Positions 22,248 to 31,657 are shown, counted from the stretch's first letter. The stretch: DNA of 44,499 nucleotides from Schinkia azotoformans LMG 9581 (GCF_000307855.1 NZ_AJLR01000009.1:1-44499); one strand, 5' to 3'. Translations and numbers: made by a program. Notes: generated by a model from the sequence alone, not told the origin.

Positions 22248-23479
22248 TTGATGCAAATAAGCTTTGGAAACAAAGATTTCAATTATATGTTAAGGATACA
22301 AGACGATATTTAAAATTAATTTTTAATGATCATTTTAAATTTGTTTTACTGTTTGCAGTCGGAGGAGGGGCCTATTATTACCAGAACTGGTTGAAGACAT
22401 TGCCCGAAGACTTTCCGGCAGCCCTTATTATTGCTTTAATTATCGGGATTATATTAACTCAAAGCCCGATTCAAACATTTTTAAAGGAAGCTGATTTAGT
22501 TTTTTTATTGCCGGTTGAAACAGAATTAAAGCATTATTTTCAAAGGTCAATCCTTTATTCCTATGTGCTCCAATGCTATGTTCTAATATTTTTCATTGCT
22601 GCACTCGGTCCTTTGTATTTTCAGCAGCGGGGGACAACGGTTAGGGATTTACTAATCCTCGCGGTCATATTATTAATAGCGAAAGCCGTCAATATCATGA
22701 CAAGATGGTATGTTCAATATTTAACAGACAAAGGGTCACTTAGAATTGATCAATTTGTCAGGCTGATTTTTAATATTGTATTCGTTTATTTTCTTGTACA
22801 AGGTGTTATTTGGATTTATCCATTGGTGATAGGGATACTTTTATTGCTCCTTTTTATCTATTTTTATCAGGCATCAAAAGGAAAGGGGATAAAATGGGAG
22901 CAGTTAATTGAAATGGAAGCTGAGCGGATGATGGCCTTTTATCGTATCGCTAATATGTTTACAGATGTTCCAAAGTTTAAAGAGCAAGTGAAACGAAGAG
23001 GCTGGTTGAATTGGATGACAAGTATGCTTCAATTTGAACCGCGATCGACATTTTCATTTCTTTATTTAAGGACATTTTCACGTACAAGTGATTATCTTGG
23101 TATTTATGCTCGTTTATTGGTAATTGGCGGAGTTTTACTTTATTTCTTACCTTTAGGATATAGCAAATTGCTGGTCCTGCTTCTATTTGTATATCTTTCG
23201 GGTTTTCAATTACTGCCGCTTTACAGACATCATGTCATGAAGATATGGGTCGATTTATATCCGATTTCGGCAGAAGTGAGACGATCCAATTTTCTGCAAT
23301 TACTGTTTTATTTACTACTAGTGAAAAGTTCACTTTTATCAATCATTATCTTTTTAACAGGGGATATAATCCTCGCGTTTCTAGCGATTGGAACTGGATT
23401 TGTATTTTCCTATTTATTTACGTTTGCCTATGTAAAAAAGAAATTAGTCAAACAAGATGAAGCACAAATATTGAGTTAA
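22244..23479 (+). CDS. ecsB: EcsB, ABC transporter membrane subunit
   Basis: The 411-residue membrane protein starts inside the ecsA stop codon. It has a soluble N-terminal segment (LWKQRFQLYVKDTRRYLKLI), then about eight to ten hydrophobic helices interrupted by a cytosolic loop rich in charged residues (IEMEAERMMAFYRIANMFTDVP, about 220-242). The loop continues with KFKEQVKRRGWLNW. This matches the EcsB family in size (408 in B. subtilis) and in the W..R...Y.K...RY start. The tight coupling to ecsA and the directly following M50 protease gene define the operon. Confidence 0.93.
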   Translation: MIDANKLWKQRFQLYVKDTRRYLKLIFNDHFKFVLLFAVGGGAYYYQNWLKTLPEDFPAALIIALIIGIILTQSPIQTFLKEADLVFLLPVETELKHYFQRSILYSYVLQCYVLIFFIAALGPLYFQQRGTTVRDLLILAVILLIAKAVNIMTRWYVQYLTDKGSLRIDQFVRLIFNIVFVYFLVQGVIWIYPLVIGILLLLLFIYFYQASKGKGIKWEQLIEMEAERMMAFYRIANMFTDVPKFKEQVKRRGWLNWMTSMLQFEPRSTFSFLYLRTFSRTSDYLGIYARLLVIGGVLLYFLPLGYSKLLVLLLFVYLSGFQLLPLYRHHVMKIWVDLYPISAEVRRSNFLQLLFYLLLVKSSLLSIIIFLTGDIILAFLAIGTGFVFSYLFTFAYVKKKLVKQDEAQILS

Positions 23480-23481
23480 GG

Positions 23482-24159
23482 ATGATAGAATCAATGAACC
23501 ATTTTTTAGCTTTTCCTTTAGAGCAAATTCCTTTATTAGTCATCGTGCTCGCGATAGCTTTTTCTGTTCATGAATTTGCCCATGCTTATGTTGCTTACCG
23601 ATTTGGCGACCCGACTGCAAAAAATGCAGGAAGGTTGACCTTATCACCTTTTTCTCATTTAGATATATTTGGTACGCTAATGATTTTTATTGCGGGCTTT
23701 GGTTGGGCAAAGCCCGTGCCTGTAAATCGCTTTTATTTTAAAAGGCCAAGGCTTGCCGGGGTATTGGTTTCACTTGCCGGCCCGTTAAGCAATCTTTTGC
23801 TTGTCCTTATCGGCTTTATCCTATGGTACAGTTTGATTTATAGTGGTGTACTTAATGGAATACCAGAAAATATTACGAATACTATCTATCAGTTTTTTAA
23901 TTTATTTATTTTGTTGAATATTATCTTGTTTATTTTCAATCTACTTCCTTTTCCACCGTTAGATGGTTATCGGGTAATAGAAGATCTTTCACCGACACAT
24001 ATTCGAGCGAAACTAACTCAATTCGAAAATTACGGTATTTTATTATTTTTAATTATTATTATCACACCACTTGACCAATACACAATTACACCGCTTTTTA
24101 ATACAGTCATTCCGTTTATATTTTCAACTATTGAAAATATCTTCATAACATTATTTTAA
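23482..24159 (+). CDS. M50-family site-2-protease-like membrane metalloprotease
   Basis: The 225-residue protein is mostly membrane-embedded. Helix 1 carries the zinc motif H30-E31-FA-H34 (AFSVHEFAHAYVAYRFGDPTA in part), helix 3 has SLAGPLSNLLLVLIGF, and a later segment has NLLPFPPLDGYRVI, the conserved N.LP.PPLDG block that supplies the third metal ligand. Its small size and lack of a PDZ domain fit the M50 subgroup B (YwhC/YydH-like) rather than RasP. Start could be 23482 or 23494. It lies two bases after ecsB, where B. subtilis has ecsC, so it is probably co-transcribed with ecsAB. A terminator follows. Confidence 0.88.
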   Translation: MIESMNHFLAFPLEQIPLLVIVLAIAFSVHEFAHAYVAYRFGDPTAKNAGRLTLSPFSHLDIFGTLMIFIAGFGWAKPVPVNRFYFKRPRLAGVLVSLAGPLSNLLLVLIGFILWYSLIYSGVLNGIPENITNTIYQFFNLFILLNIILFIFNLLPFPPLDGYRVIEDLSPTHIRAKLTQFENYGILLFLIIIITPLDQYTITPLFNTVIPFIFSTIENIFITLF

Positions 24160-24173
24160 TAAAATAATATTTT

Positions 24174-24215
24174 GAGTAAAAAGTACCATTATTTTTAAAT
24201 AGTGGTGCTTTTTAC
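24174..24215 (+). terminator. Terminator of the ecsAB-protease operon
   Basis: GTAAAAAGTACCATTATT and AATAGTGGTGCTTTTTAC form a long stem with a few mismatches, 15 bases past the protease stop, with T residues in the descending arm. Confidence 0.7.
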
Positions 24216-24322
24216 TATAGGAAGTATGTTATAATTCTGTACTATAGCAGTTTGTCGAAATATGTAAAAAAATGAATGGATGATAAAGCTGAGTTGAATC
24301 AGAAAGGCAGAGGTGGCATCTT

Positions 24323-25504
24323 TTGAGTAAAAAATTAGATATCATACATAGACGAAACATTTTATTACTTAAGATTATAGCTATCTGTTTTGTAATAGAT
24401 TTACTCATTAATTTAGTAATAGACCGCTCTATTCTACTAGTTATTGTTCCAACTACACTAATGATCATTTTACCTATTTCACTGCTTATTTATTATAAAG
24501 TTTGGATTAAAGAAACGGCTTATATTATTGTGCTCACCATTTATTTGCCATTTATATTTTTAATAGAAAGAGAGCCGTTAATCATAAATTATATTTTTAT
24601 TTGGGCGGCACTAACGGTTTCTTCAATATATCAACGTGCAATGCCTGTGATCGTGAGTTCATGTATCGCTAATTTCTTAACTATTTATTACTACTTTAAA
24701 TTTAAGAATGTTATCTTTGTGAGTTTAGAACCGACATCTGTTGTTTACATTATCGCTTTTACAGTATTTTTGACGATTATTTTAATCTTTTCCGGCCGTT
24801 TTACCGAAAATGAATTATGGTCGAAAGAAGAAGCATTGAAAAGGTCAGAAATGTTATCGACTGTTGGACAATTGGCAGCAGGGGTGGCACACGAAATCAA
24901 AAATCCTGTTACAGTGTTATCGGGCTTTGTTCAATTAATGAGGCAATCAGATGAAAGAGAGTCCCATCAATTTTATTATGAAATTATGCAATCTGAATTG
25001 AAGAGAATACTAATGATAACGAATGAATTTTTAGTGCTTGGCAAACAGCATACCTACATTTTTATGAAAAAAAAAATTCAGCTCATCATCAAAGAAGTCG
25101 TTTTGTTGCTAAAAGCTGAGGCTGAAAAAAATGGTGTCAATATCATTTTAAAAATAAAGGATGATATTCCAGCGATGATCTGTAATCCGGATCAACTAAA
25201 ACAGGTTTTTATGAATGTCATAAAGAATGGGATTGAGGCAATGCCGAATGGTGGAAGACTTTGGATTGACATAAAGGTTGATGGGAATAAGAGTGTTATT
25301 ATAGAGACAATTGATGAAGGTTGTGGTATGACTAAAGAGACGCTTACAAAGATTGGAACACCATTTTTCACAACGAAAGAAGATGGAACAGGATTAGGAA
25401 TGATGGTTTGTCAAAAAATAATTGAAAGTCATCATGGAAAAATCACGATGGAAAGTGAAGTAAATGTTGGTACAAAAATTAAAATTGAGGTTCCGATAAA
25501 ATAA
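24323..25504 (+). CDS. Orphan membrane histidine kinase, KinB-like
   Basis: The 393-residue protein has about six membrane helices in the first 160 residues with almost no extracellular loops. A dimerisation/phosphotransfer helix follows with LAAGVAHEIKNPVTVLSG (phosphorylated H190). The ATPase domain carries the N box FMNVIKNGIEAMPNGG (N302), G1 DEGCGM (331-336) and G2 DGTGLGM (354-360). The HEIKNP signature and compact six-helix sensor are typical of the sporulation kinases KinB/KinD/KinE and relatives. No response regulator gene is adjacent, as for other Spo0F kinases. The start is TTG at 24323, after AGAGGTGG. The signal sensed is unknown. Confidence 0.88.
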   Translation: MSKKLDIIHRRNILLLKIIAICFVIDLLINLVIDRSILLVIVPTTLMIILPISLLIYYKVWIKETAYIIVLTIYLPFIFLIEREPLIINYIFIWAALTVSSIYQRAMPVIVSSCIANFLTIYYYFKFKNVIFVSLEPTSVVYIIAFTVFLTIILIFSGRFTENELWSKEEALKRSEMLSTVGQLAAGVAHEIKNPVTVLSGFVQLMRQSDERESHQFYYEIMQSELKRILMITNEFLVLGKQHTYIFMKKKIQLIIKEVVLLLKAEAEKNGVNIILKIKDDIPAMICNPDQLKQVFMNVIKNGIEAMPNGGRLWIDIKVDGNKSVIIETIDEGCGMTKETLTKIGTPFFTTKEDGTGLGMMVCQKIIESHHGKITMESEVNVGTKIKIEVPIK

Positions 25505-25642
25505 TATCGGAATTGGGGACAAATTTATGACAGATTCCTAATGTTACTATACATTAAATGATAAATTAGATTATAGTTGTATTTGATGGAAAAAAATCAA
25601 TACATAAATAAATGAAGTAGCAGAAAGGTGAGGGACTATTAA

Positions 25643-26692
25643 ATGAGTAATCGAACAATTAACGATACATTTTTAAGGGCAGCAAGAGGTGAAAGAACGG
25701 ATTATGTACCTTGTTGGTATATGCGCCAAGCCGGACGTTCACAGCCGGAATACCGTGCATTAAAGGAGAAATATTCGTTATTTGAAATTACACACCAGCC
25801 TGAACTTTGTGCCTATGTAACGAAGTTGCCTGTGGATCAATATAATGTTGATGCAGCTATTTTGTATAAAGATATTATGACGCCGCTTCCGTCCTTAGGA
25901 GTCGATGTAGAAATTAAAGGGGGCATCGGTCCGGTAATTTCTAATCCGATCCGTTCGGTGGGCGATGTTGAAAAACTTGGTGAAATCAATCCGGAACAAG
26001 ATGTTCCTTACGTGTTAGAGACAATTAAATTATTAGTCAATGAACAGTTGGATGTGCCATTAATCGGTTTTGCAGGGGCTCCTTTTACACTAGCCAGCTA
26101 TATGATTGAAGGCGGACCTTCAAAAAATTATAATAAAACGAAGGCATTTATGTATTCACAGTCTGAGGCTTGGTTTAAATTAATGGACAAGCTTGCTACG
26201 ATGACAGTTACGTACGTGAAAGCACAAATTGATGCTGGTGCAAAGGCGATCCAAATCTTTGATTCTTGGGTAGGCGCTTTAAATGCTGTTGATTACCGTT
26301 ACTTCATTAAGCCTATCATGACAAGAATCTTTTCTGAACTGCGTGAAAAGAATGTGCCGCTTATTATGTTTGGTGTAGGAGCAAGCCATCTTGTACATGA
26401 ATGGCATGACCTTCCGCTTGATGTAGTAGGTTTAGATTGGAGATTGCCTATTGCAGAAGCAAGAAAAATGGGCATTACAAAAACGGTTCAAGGAAACTTA
26501 GATCCAGCCTTACTTTTAGCTCCATGGAATGTTATTGAAGAAAAGGCTAAAGAAATTCTTGACCAAGGTATGGCTCATCCTGGCTATATTTTCAATCTTG
26601 GTCACGGCGTTTTTCCTGATGTTCAAGTTGAAACTTTAAAGAAATTAACTACTTTTATTCATGAATATTCAGCTAGTAAGCTTGGTAAATAG
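25643..26692 (+). CDS. hemE: Uroporphyrinogen decarboxylase
   Basis: HemE decarboxylates uroporphyrinogen III to coproporphyrinogen III. The 349-residue product has the N-terminal block [16 protein letters not shown] (23-38) with catalytic/substrate-binding R28 and R32, then [10 protein letters not shown] with the conserved Asp near residue 77. [17 protein letters not shown] follows, and [15 protein letters not shown] at the C-terminus supplies the conserved His. Length matches the family (about 350). The ribosome binding site is AGAAAGGTGAGG. It opens the hemE-hemH-hemY cluster; a hairpin lies between it and hemH. Confidence 0.97.
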   Translation: MSNRTINDTFLRAARGERTDYVPCWYMRQAGRSQPEYRALKEKYSLFEITHQPELCAYVTKLPVDQYNVDAAILYKDIMTPLPSLGVDVEIKGGIGPVISNPIRSVGDVEKLGEINPEQDVPYVLETIKLLVNEQLDVPLIGFAGAPFTLASYMIEGGPSKNYNKTKAFMYSQSEAWFKLMDKLATMTVTYVKAQIDAGAKAIQIFDSWVGALNAVDYRYFIKPIMTRIFSELREKNVPLIMFGVGASHLVHEWHDLPLDVVGLDWRLPIAEARKMGITKTVQGNLDPALLLAPWNVIEEKAKEILDQGMAHPGYIFNLGHGVFPDVQVETLKKLTTFIHEYSASKLGK

Positions 26693-26704
26693 AAAGTTAA
26701 GATT

Positions 26705-26731
26705 AGTCGTGCGAAGCTATTTTGCACGACT
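26705..26731 (+). terminator. Intercistronic hairpin between hemE and hemH
   Basis: AGTCGTGC (26705-26712) pairs with GCACGACT (26724-26731), followed only by TTC. It could give partial termination or act as an mRNA-stability hairpin that lowers hemH-hemY relative to hemE. Confidence 0.5.
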
Positions 26732-26756
26732 TTCAATTCGTAAATGAGGTGACATA

Positions 26757-27698
26757 ATGACAACAAGAAAAATCGGACTCTTAGTAATGGCATATGGGAC
26801 CCCGTATAAGGAAGAAGACATCGAGCGTTATTATACCCATATTCGACGGGGAAGAAAACCTTCACCGGAAATGCTGAAAGACTTGCAAGATAGATATGAA
26901 GCAATCGGCGGTATATCCCCCCTTGCTGAAATCACGAAAATACAAGCAGAGGCACTGGAAGCAAAGTTAAATGATGTGCATGACCATATAGAATTTAAAA
27001 TGTATTTAGGATTAAAGCATATTGAGCCCTTTGTTGAAGATGCTGTTCAGGCAATGAAAAATGATGGGATTGAAGAAGCAGTTGGAATTGTGCTTGCTCC
27101 CCATTTTTCAACCTTTAGCGTAAAATCGTATAATGCACGTGCAGAAGAGGAAGCTGAAAAACTAGGTGGTTTGAAAATTCATTTTATTGAATCCTGGTAT
27201 AAGGAGCCACAATTTTTGCAATTTTGGTCTGAGAATATTAAAGCTATCTTTAGTAATATGGTCCAAGAGGAAAAGGAAAATGCTGTTTTGATTGTTTCAG
27301 CGCATAGCTTACCTGAAAAAATACTAGCTTCAGGTGATCCTTATCCAAGCCAGCTCGAGGAAACGGCTAAATTAATTGCTGAACAAGCCGGTGTAACCAA
27401 TTATGAAATTGGCTGGCAAAGTGCAGGCAATACACCAGACCCATGGTTAGGGCCGGATGTTCAAGACCTAACTAAAGAGCTTTATCATGATAAGGGTTAT
27501 AGAACCTTTGTATATGCACCAGTTGGTTTTGTCTCGGATCATCTAGAAGTGTTGTATGATAATGATTTCGAATGCAAGCTCGTGACGGAGCAATTGGGTG
27601 CAAACTATTATCGTCCAGAAATGCCGAATGCTAATCCAAAGTTTATTGAGGCTTTGAGTAATGTTGTCACAAAAAAACTTGAAGAAGTAGGCGAATAA
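26757..27698 (+). CDS. hemH: Coproporphyrin ferrochelatase (HemH/CpfC)
   Basis: In Gram-positive bacteria this enzyme inserts iron into coproporphyrin III to give coproheme. The 313-residue product has MAYGTPY (with Tyr13), SAHSLPEKI with the metal-binding H183, and [12 protein letters not shown] with E264, the same numbering as in the well-studied B. subtilis enzyme (310 residues). [15 protein letters not shown] is also intact. Translation starts at the ATG after AATGAGGTG. The stop is followed within three bases by the GTG start of hemY. Confidence 0.97.
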   Translation: MTTRKIGLLVMAYGTPYKEEDIERYYTHIRRGRKPSPEMLKDLQDRYEAIGGISPLAEITKIQAEALEAKLNDVHDHIEFKMYLGLKHIEPFVEDAVQAMKNDGIEEAVGIVLAPHFSTFSVKSYNARAEEEAEKLGGLKIHFIESWYKEPQFLQFWSENIKAIFSNMVQEEKENAVLIVSAHSLPEKILASGDPYPSQLEETAKLIAEQAGVTNYEIGWQSAGNTPDPWLGPDVQDLTKELYHDKGYRTFVYAPVGFVSDHLEVLYDNDFECKLVTEQLGANYYRPEMPNANPKFIEALSNVVTKKLEEVGE

Positions 27699-27700
27699 TC

Positions 27701-29122
27701 GTGAATATAGAAAATAAAAAGGTTGTTGTCATCGGTGGCGGGATCGCCGGCATAACGGCAGCCTATTATTTACAAAAAGAGGTAAAGGAGAAGAATCTCC
27801 CGGTTGAGACGATGTTGATTGAAGCCTCTGACCGTTTAGGCGGAAAAGTTCAAACCTATACAGAAAACGGCTATGTGATTGAAAAAGGACCAGACTCTTT
27901 TTTAGCGAGAAAAATGAGTGCTTCACGACTTGCGGAAGAAGCGGGCTTGAAGGACCAATTGGTTAATAATGGGACTGGAAAATCCTATATATTAGTTAAA
28001 GATAAACTTCATTCCATGCCAGGTGGGGCGATCATGGGGATTCCGACAAAGATTGCACCATTTGCAATGTCCGGAATGTTCAGCCCGATTGGAAAACTTC
28101 GTGCAGGTGGTGACTTTATTCTTCCGCCTTCAAGTGTGAAGGGGGATCAATCATTGGGGAAATTTTTCCGAAGAAGATTTGGTAATGAGGTGGTTGACCA
28201 CTTAATCGAGCCCCTTCTTTCAGGAATATATGCCGGTGATATCGACCAAATGAGTCTGCTGTCAACATTTCCGCAATTCTATGAGATCGAGCAAAAACAT
28301 CGCAGTTTAATCTTAGGGATGAAAAAAACAACACCGAAACCAAAACCAACAAAGACAGCAACGACCGGTAAAAAAAGCGGTGGAATGTTCCTATCATTGA
28401 AGGGTGGACTTGAATCACTCATTCACGCTATTGAAGCAAAACTAAACCCTGGATCTGTAGTAAAGGGAGTTTCAGTTGAAAAAGTGGAGCAAAATGGTGA
28501 CCATTACACCTTACATTTATCTTCAGGAGAAGAAATAAAAGCCGATAGTATCATCGTTTGTGTACCGCATAAACAAACAGCGCAAATTTTTTCTCAATAT
28601 CCGTTTTTTGATCCTTTTCACAATGTCCCATCAACATCTGTAGCAAATGTTGCCTTGGCATTTCCGGAATCGGCGATTAAACAGGATATTGATGGAACAG
28701 GCTTCATCATTTCTCGTGATAGCGGTTATTCGATGACAGCTGTGACCTGGACGCATAAAAAATGGCCGCACTCAGTCCCGAAAGGGAAAGCGCTACTTCG
28801 TTGCTATGTTGGCAGACCAGGGGATGAAGAAATTGTTAGCCGAACAGATGAGGAAATTGTGGAAACAGTGCTCAAGGATCTAAATAAAACAATGAATATC
28901 GTTTCAGCACCGGAATTAACCGTCATTACAAGATGGCATGATTCAATGCCGCAATATACTGTTGGTCATAAAGAACGGATGAGAGATATCACTGCAAAAA
29001 TGCGCAAGGAGCTCCCAGGGGTATTCTTAGCAGGAGCTTCCTACGAAGGATTGGGAGTACCTGATTGCATCGACCAAGGGGAAGCAGCGGTGAAGCGTGT
29101 GTTGGGGTATTTGAAATTCTAG
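27701..29122 (+). CDS. hemY: Coproporphyrinogen III oxidase HemY (CgoX)
   Basis: HemY is an FAD enzyme that oxidises coproporphyrinogen III to coproporphyrin III in the coproporphyrin-dependent haem pathway. The 473-residue protein starts at GTG and has the Rossmann motif VVVIGGGIAGITAAYYL (8-24), the IEKGPDSFLA segment, LIEPLLSGIYAGDI, and the C-terminal FAD block LPGVFLAGASYEGLGVPDC. A low-complexity Lys/Thr/Pro-rich insert (KKTTPKPKPTKTATTGKK, about 208-225) is unusual but compatible with a surface loop. It follows hemH with a two-base gap, and a terminator closes the operon. Confidence 0.96.
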   Translation: MNIENKKVVVIGGGIAGITAAYYLQKEVKEKNLPVETMLIEASDRLGGKVQTYTENGYVIEKGPDSFLARKMSASRLAEEAGLKDQLVNNGTGKSYILVKDKLHSMPGGAIMGIPTKIAPFAMSGMFSPIGKLRAGGDFILPPSSVKGDQSLGKFFRRRFGNEVVDHLIEPLLSGIYAGDIDQMSLLSTFPQFYEIEQKHRSLILGMKKTTPKPKPTKTATTGKKSGGMFLSLKGGLESLIHAIEAKLNPGSVVKGVSVEKVEQNGDHYTLHLSSGEEIKADSIIVCVPHKQTAQIFSQYPFFDPFHNVPSTSVANVALAFPESAIKQDIDGTGFIISRDSGYSMTAVTWTHKKWPHSVPKGKALLRCYVGRPGDEEIVSRTDEEIVETVLKDLNKTMNIVSAPELTVITRWHDSMPQYTVGHKERMRDITAKMRKELPGVFLAGASYEGLGVPDCIDQGEAAVKRVLGYLKF

Positions 29123-29126
29123 ACTG

Positions 29127-29157
29127 AAAAAGAGCCTTATGGGCTCTTTTTCTATTT
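29127..29157 (+). terminator. Terminator of the hem operon
   Basis: AAAAAGAGCC (29127-29136) pairs with GGGCTCTTTTT (29141-29151), followed by CTATTTT. Confidence 0.85.
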
Positions 29158-29174
29158 TGCGCGTATAATTTTAA

Positions 29175-29390
29175 ATATTCTACAGACCAGCTATTGCGAC
29201 CGAGTTTGATCGGACACCAAGATAAATTAATGAGTCTATGCATACTAAGTTTCTAAGCGATAAGACACGAATGTAGTCTCACTTCCCCGAAATACCCAGA
29301 TGTTCATTCGTGTCCGCTTAGAAACTTGATATTGTGATGACTTTGAAGTGTTCGATCACTTTAGGGAGTGATAGTCGGTCTGTGGAATAT
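29175..29390. repeat. 216-bp imperfect palindrome (foldback element)
   Basis: The outer ends ATATTCTACAGACC (29175-29188) and GGTCTGTGGAATAT (29377-29390) are inverted with one mismatch. A middle pair TGATCGGACAC (from 29208) matches GTGTTCGATCA (from 29349). The inner pair AAGTTTCTAAGCG-ATAA-GACACGAATG (29247-29273) matches CATTCGTGTC-CGCTTAGAAACTT (29305-29327) except for the four-base insert. The loop is 31 bases. Nearly the whole unit therefore folds on itself. There is no open frame and no obvious target-site duplication. It resembles a MITE-like or other non-autonomous foldback element, but no other copy is present in the window. Confidence 0.72.
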
Positions 29391-29407
29391 GGCAGGGTAC
29401 GTAGCAA

Positions 29408-29435
29408 CAAAAAAAGGACAGCTAATTAGCTGTCA
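29408..29435 (-). terminator. Terminator of yhfH
   Basis: The palindrome GACAGCTAATTAGCTGTC (29417-29434) is followed on the minus strand by CTTTTTTT. It lies about 60 bases past the yhfH stop. Confidence 0.7.
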
Positions 29436-29492
29436 ATGGGGTAGAAGTGTATAACATTCAGGTTTTAAAAACCTAATGCGTTAGGATAAGTA

Positions 29493-29624
29493 TTATTCAA
29501 CGTCACGTAAACAGTGATCGCATTGATTCAAATATGATTCTGCCATCTCATCAATTACAGCACCACAATCACAACATGTTTTAGGTGGTAAATTTTTGAA
29601 AAACTCGGTTGAACTCTGTACCAT
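29493..29624 (-). CDS. yhfH: YhfH-type small zinc-ribbon protein (43 aa)
   Basis: Translation gives MVQSSTEFFKNLPPKTCCDC at the start, then GAVIDEMAESYLNQCDHCLR and a short end. The paired CxxC motifs (CDC and CDHC groups) form a small zinc ribbon, and TEFFKNLPPK..C..CG....E.AESY...C..C is the YhfH pattern. GGGAGGG lies seven bases before the ATG. It is divergent from yhfI, as expected from B. subtilis order. Function unknown; metal binding is inferred. Confidence 0.85.
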   Translation of the reverse strand: MVQSSTEFFKNLPPKTCCDCGAVIDEMAESYLNQCDHCLRDVE

Positions 29625-29807
29625 TTGCAATCCCTCCCGTTTTTATGACGTTAAAGTAATTGTATTATAACAGATTTAATATGTCAACAACTGTTTTAAA
29701 ACAACTAACCAAATTTTTGCGGATTTTATTTTATTTAAGCGGTTTGGTAAAATTGTGGAGGAAGTAGTCGCCAGTTTACTTAGTAAAAAAAGGAGATGTA
29801 ATTTCAT

Positions 29808-30536
29808 ATGAAATTCACAGTTGTTGGGTTCTGGGGCGGGTTTCCACAGGCAAATTCCGCTACATCAGGATATCTTGTACAGGACAATGATTATAATTTA
29901 TTAATTGACTGTGGCAGTGCTGTATTATCAAAAGTACAGCAATACGTAAATGTTACGGATCTTGATGCTGTCATTCTGTCGCACTATCACCATGACCATG
30001 TTGCCGATGTTGGGCCACTCCAGTATGCAAGAATGATCAATACGATGCTTGGAAAAGGCAAGGAAGAACTGCCCATTTATGGACATGTATCCGATCAGAC
30101 AGGGTTTGATAGCTTAACGAAGCTGCCATTTACAAAAGGTTATGCATACAACCCGGAACAAGAATTAAACCTAGGTCCTTTTTCGATACGATTCATGAAG
30201 ACCCAACACCCGGTTCTTTGTTATGCAATGCGGATTACAAATGGTGAAAAAACGATAGTGTATACAGCTGATTCCAGTTATTTACTAGAATTCGTTGATT
30301 TTGCTAAAGATGCAGATCTCCTAATTTGTGAATGCAATCTCTATAGTGGCAAAGATGGTTCTATTTCCGGTCATATGACAAGTACAGAAGCGGGAAAAAT
30401 TGCAAAAGGAGCAGGAGTAAAAAAACTGTTGCTCACCCACCTTCCACATTATGGAGACCATAAAGACTTAGTGACGCAAGCAAGCGCTGAATATAATGGA
30501 CCTGTTGAACTGGCGAAGGAAGGCTGGAATTTCTGA
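29808..30536 (+). CDS. yhfI: Metallo-beta-lactamase-fold hydrolase YhfI
   Basis: The 242-residue protein has the metal site motif SHYHHDHVAD (H59, H61, D63, H64), an N-terminal GFWGGFPQANSATSGYLV region that binds near the active site, VYTADSSYL with the bridging Asp, and LLLTHLPHYGD with the last His. The layout resembles RNase Z/PhnP-like phosphodiesterases, although the C-terminal part lacks the long exosite of RNase Z. AAAAAGGAGATG precedes the start. It probably shares a transcript with lplJ, 44 bases downstream. Substrate unknown. Confidence 0.88.
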   Translation: MKFTVVGFWGGFPQANSATSGYLVQDNDYNLLIDCGSAVLSKVQQYVNVTDLDAVILSHYHHDHVADVGPLQYARMINTMLGKGKEELPIYGHVSDQTGFDSLTKLPFTKGYAYNPEQELNLGPFSIRFMKTQHPVLCYAMRITNGEKTIVYTADSSYLLEFVDFAKDADLLICECNLYSGKDGSISGHMTSTEAGKIAKGAGVKKLLLTHLPHYGDHKDLVTQASAEYNGPVELAKEGWNF

Positions 30537-30580
30537 CACCGTGTTGTCACAGCAATAAAATAAAAGGGAGAGGAAGTACG

Positions 30581-31570
30581 ATGCTTTTTATAAATAATCA
30601 AGGGATAACAGACCCAAGAATAAATCTGGCAATTGAAGAGTTTGCTGTTAAAAACCTAGACATAAATGAAACTTATCTTCTTTTTTACATAAACGGACCA
30701 TCCATCATTATTGGTAAAAATCAAAATACAATCGAAGAAATCAACACCAAATACGTAGAGGAAAATGGAATCCATGTAGTTAGACGTCTTTCCGGAGGCG
30801 GGGCGGTTTACCATGACCTAGGTAACCTAAATTTCAGCTTTATTACTAAAGACGACGGCAACAGCTTCCACAATTTCAGAAAGTTTACAGAACCAGTTGT
30901 AAGCGCCCTTCACAAATTAGGTGTGAATGCTGAACTTAGCGGCCGTAACGACATTACTGTAGAGGGAAGGAAGATTTCTGGTAATGCCCAATTTTCAACC
31001 AAGGGTCGAATGTTCAGTCATGGTACTTTAATGTTCAACTCCAATATTGATAATGTCGTTTCCGCATTAAATGTTAAAATGGAAAAAATTCAATCGAAAG
31101 GAATTAAATCAGTCCGTAGTCGTGTAGCGAATATATGTGAATTCTTAACTACTGAAATGACGGTTGAAGAATTTAGAGAAATGTTGCTCATGTTTATATT
31201 TGATAAGGATGGGGCTGTACCGGAGTATAAATTAACGGAAGAGGATTGGAGCAAGATCGAGAAAATTGCCGATGAACATTATCGAAACTGGGACTGGAAT
31301 TACGGGAAATCACCAAAGTTTAATTTGCAGCGCTCCCATCGTTTTCCTGTAGGCCAAATCGATATAAGACTTGATGTCGATAAAGGGATCATTGAAAACT
31401 GTAAAATTTTTGGTGACTTTTTCGGTGTTGGTGATGTGGAAGATATTTCAAAAAAGCTTACAGGTATACGTTATGAAAAGCAGGCAGCAGAAAATGCGCT
31501 GGAGGGTATAGACTTTACTTACTACTTCGGAAATATAGAAAAAGAGGACTTTTTCAACTTATTATTTTAG
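30581..31570 (+). CDS. lplJ: Lipoate-protein ligase
   Basis: LplJ activates free lipoate with ATP and attaches it to the E2 and H-protein lipoyl domains. The 329-residue product has the lipoate-binding block RRLSGGGAVYHDLGNLNFSF (about 73-92), the catalytic-lysine segment GRNDITVEGRKISGNAQ (about 122-138) and, near 235-250, RNWDWNYGKSPKF, characteristic of the C-terminal accessory domain. AAAGGGAGAGGAAG lies upstream. Gene order yhfI-lplJ is as in B. subtilis, and a terminator follows directly after the stop. Confidence 0.96.
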   Translation: MLFINNQGITDPRINLAIEEFAVKNLDINETYLLFYINGPSIIIGKNQNTIEEINTKYVEENGIHVVRRLSGGGAVYHDLGNLNFSFITKDDGNSFHNFRKFTEPVVSALHKLGVNAELSGRNDITVEGRKISGNAQFSTKGRMFSHGTLMFNSNIDNVVSALNVKMEKIQSKGIKSVRSRVANICEFLTTEMTVEEFREMLLMFIFDKDGAVPEYKLTEEDWSKIEKIADEHYRNWDWNYGKSPKFNLQRSHRFPVGQIDIRLDVDKGIIENCKIFGDFFGVGDVEDISKKLTGIRYEKQAAENALEGIDFTYYFGNIEKEDFFNLLF

Positions 31571-31596
31571 CTATCTCAATTTTGAGGTAGCTTTTT
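31569..31596 (+). terminator. Terminator of lplJ
   Basis: AGCTATCTCA (31569-31578) pairs with TGAGGTAGCT (31583-31592), followed by TTTTAT. The stem begins inside the stop codon. Confidence 0.75.
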
Positions 31597-31657
31597 ATAT
31601 TTTTCTGAAAATAATATCTTAATATATTGAATTTTATTAAAATATATAAAGTTAAGA

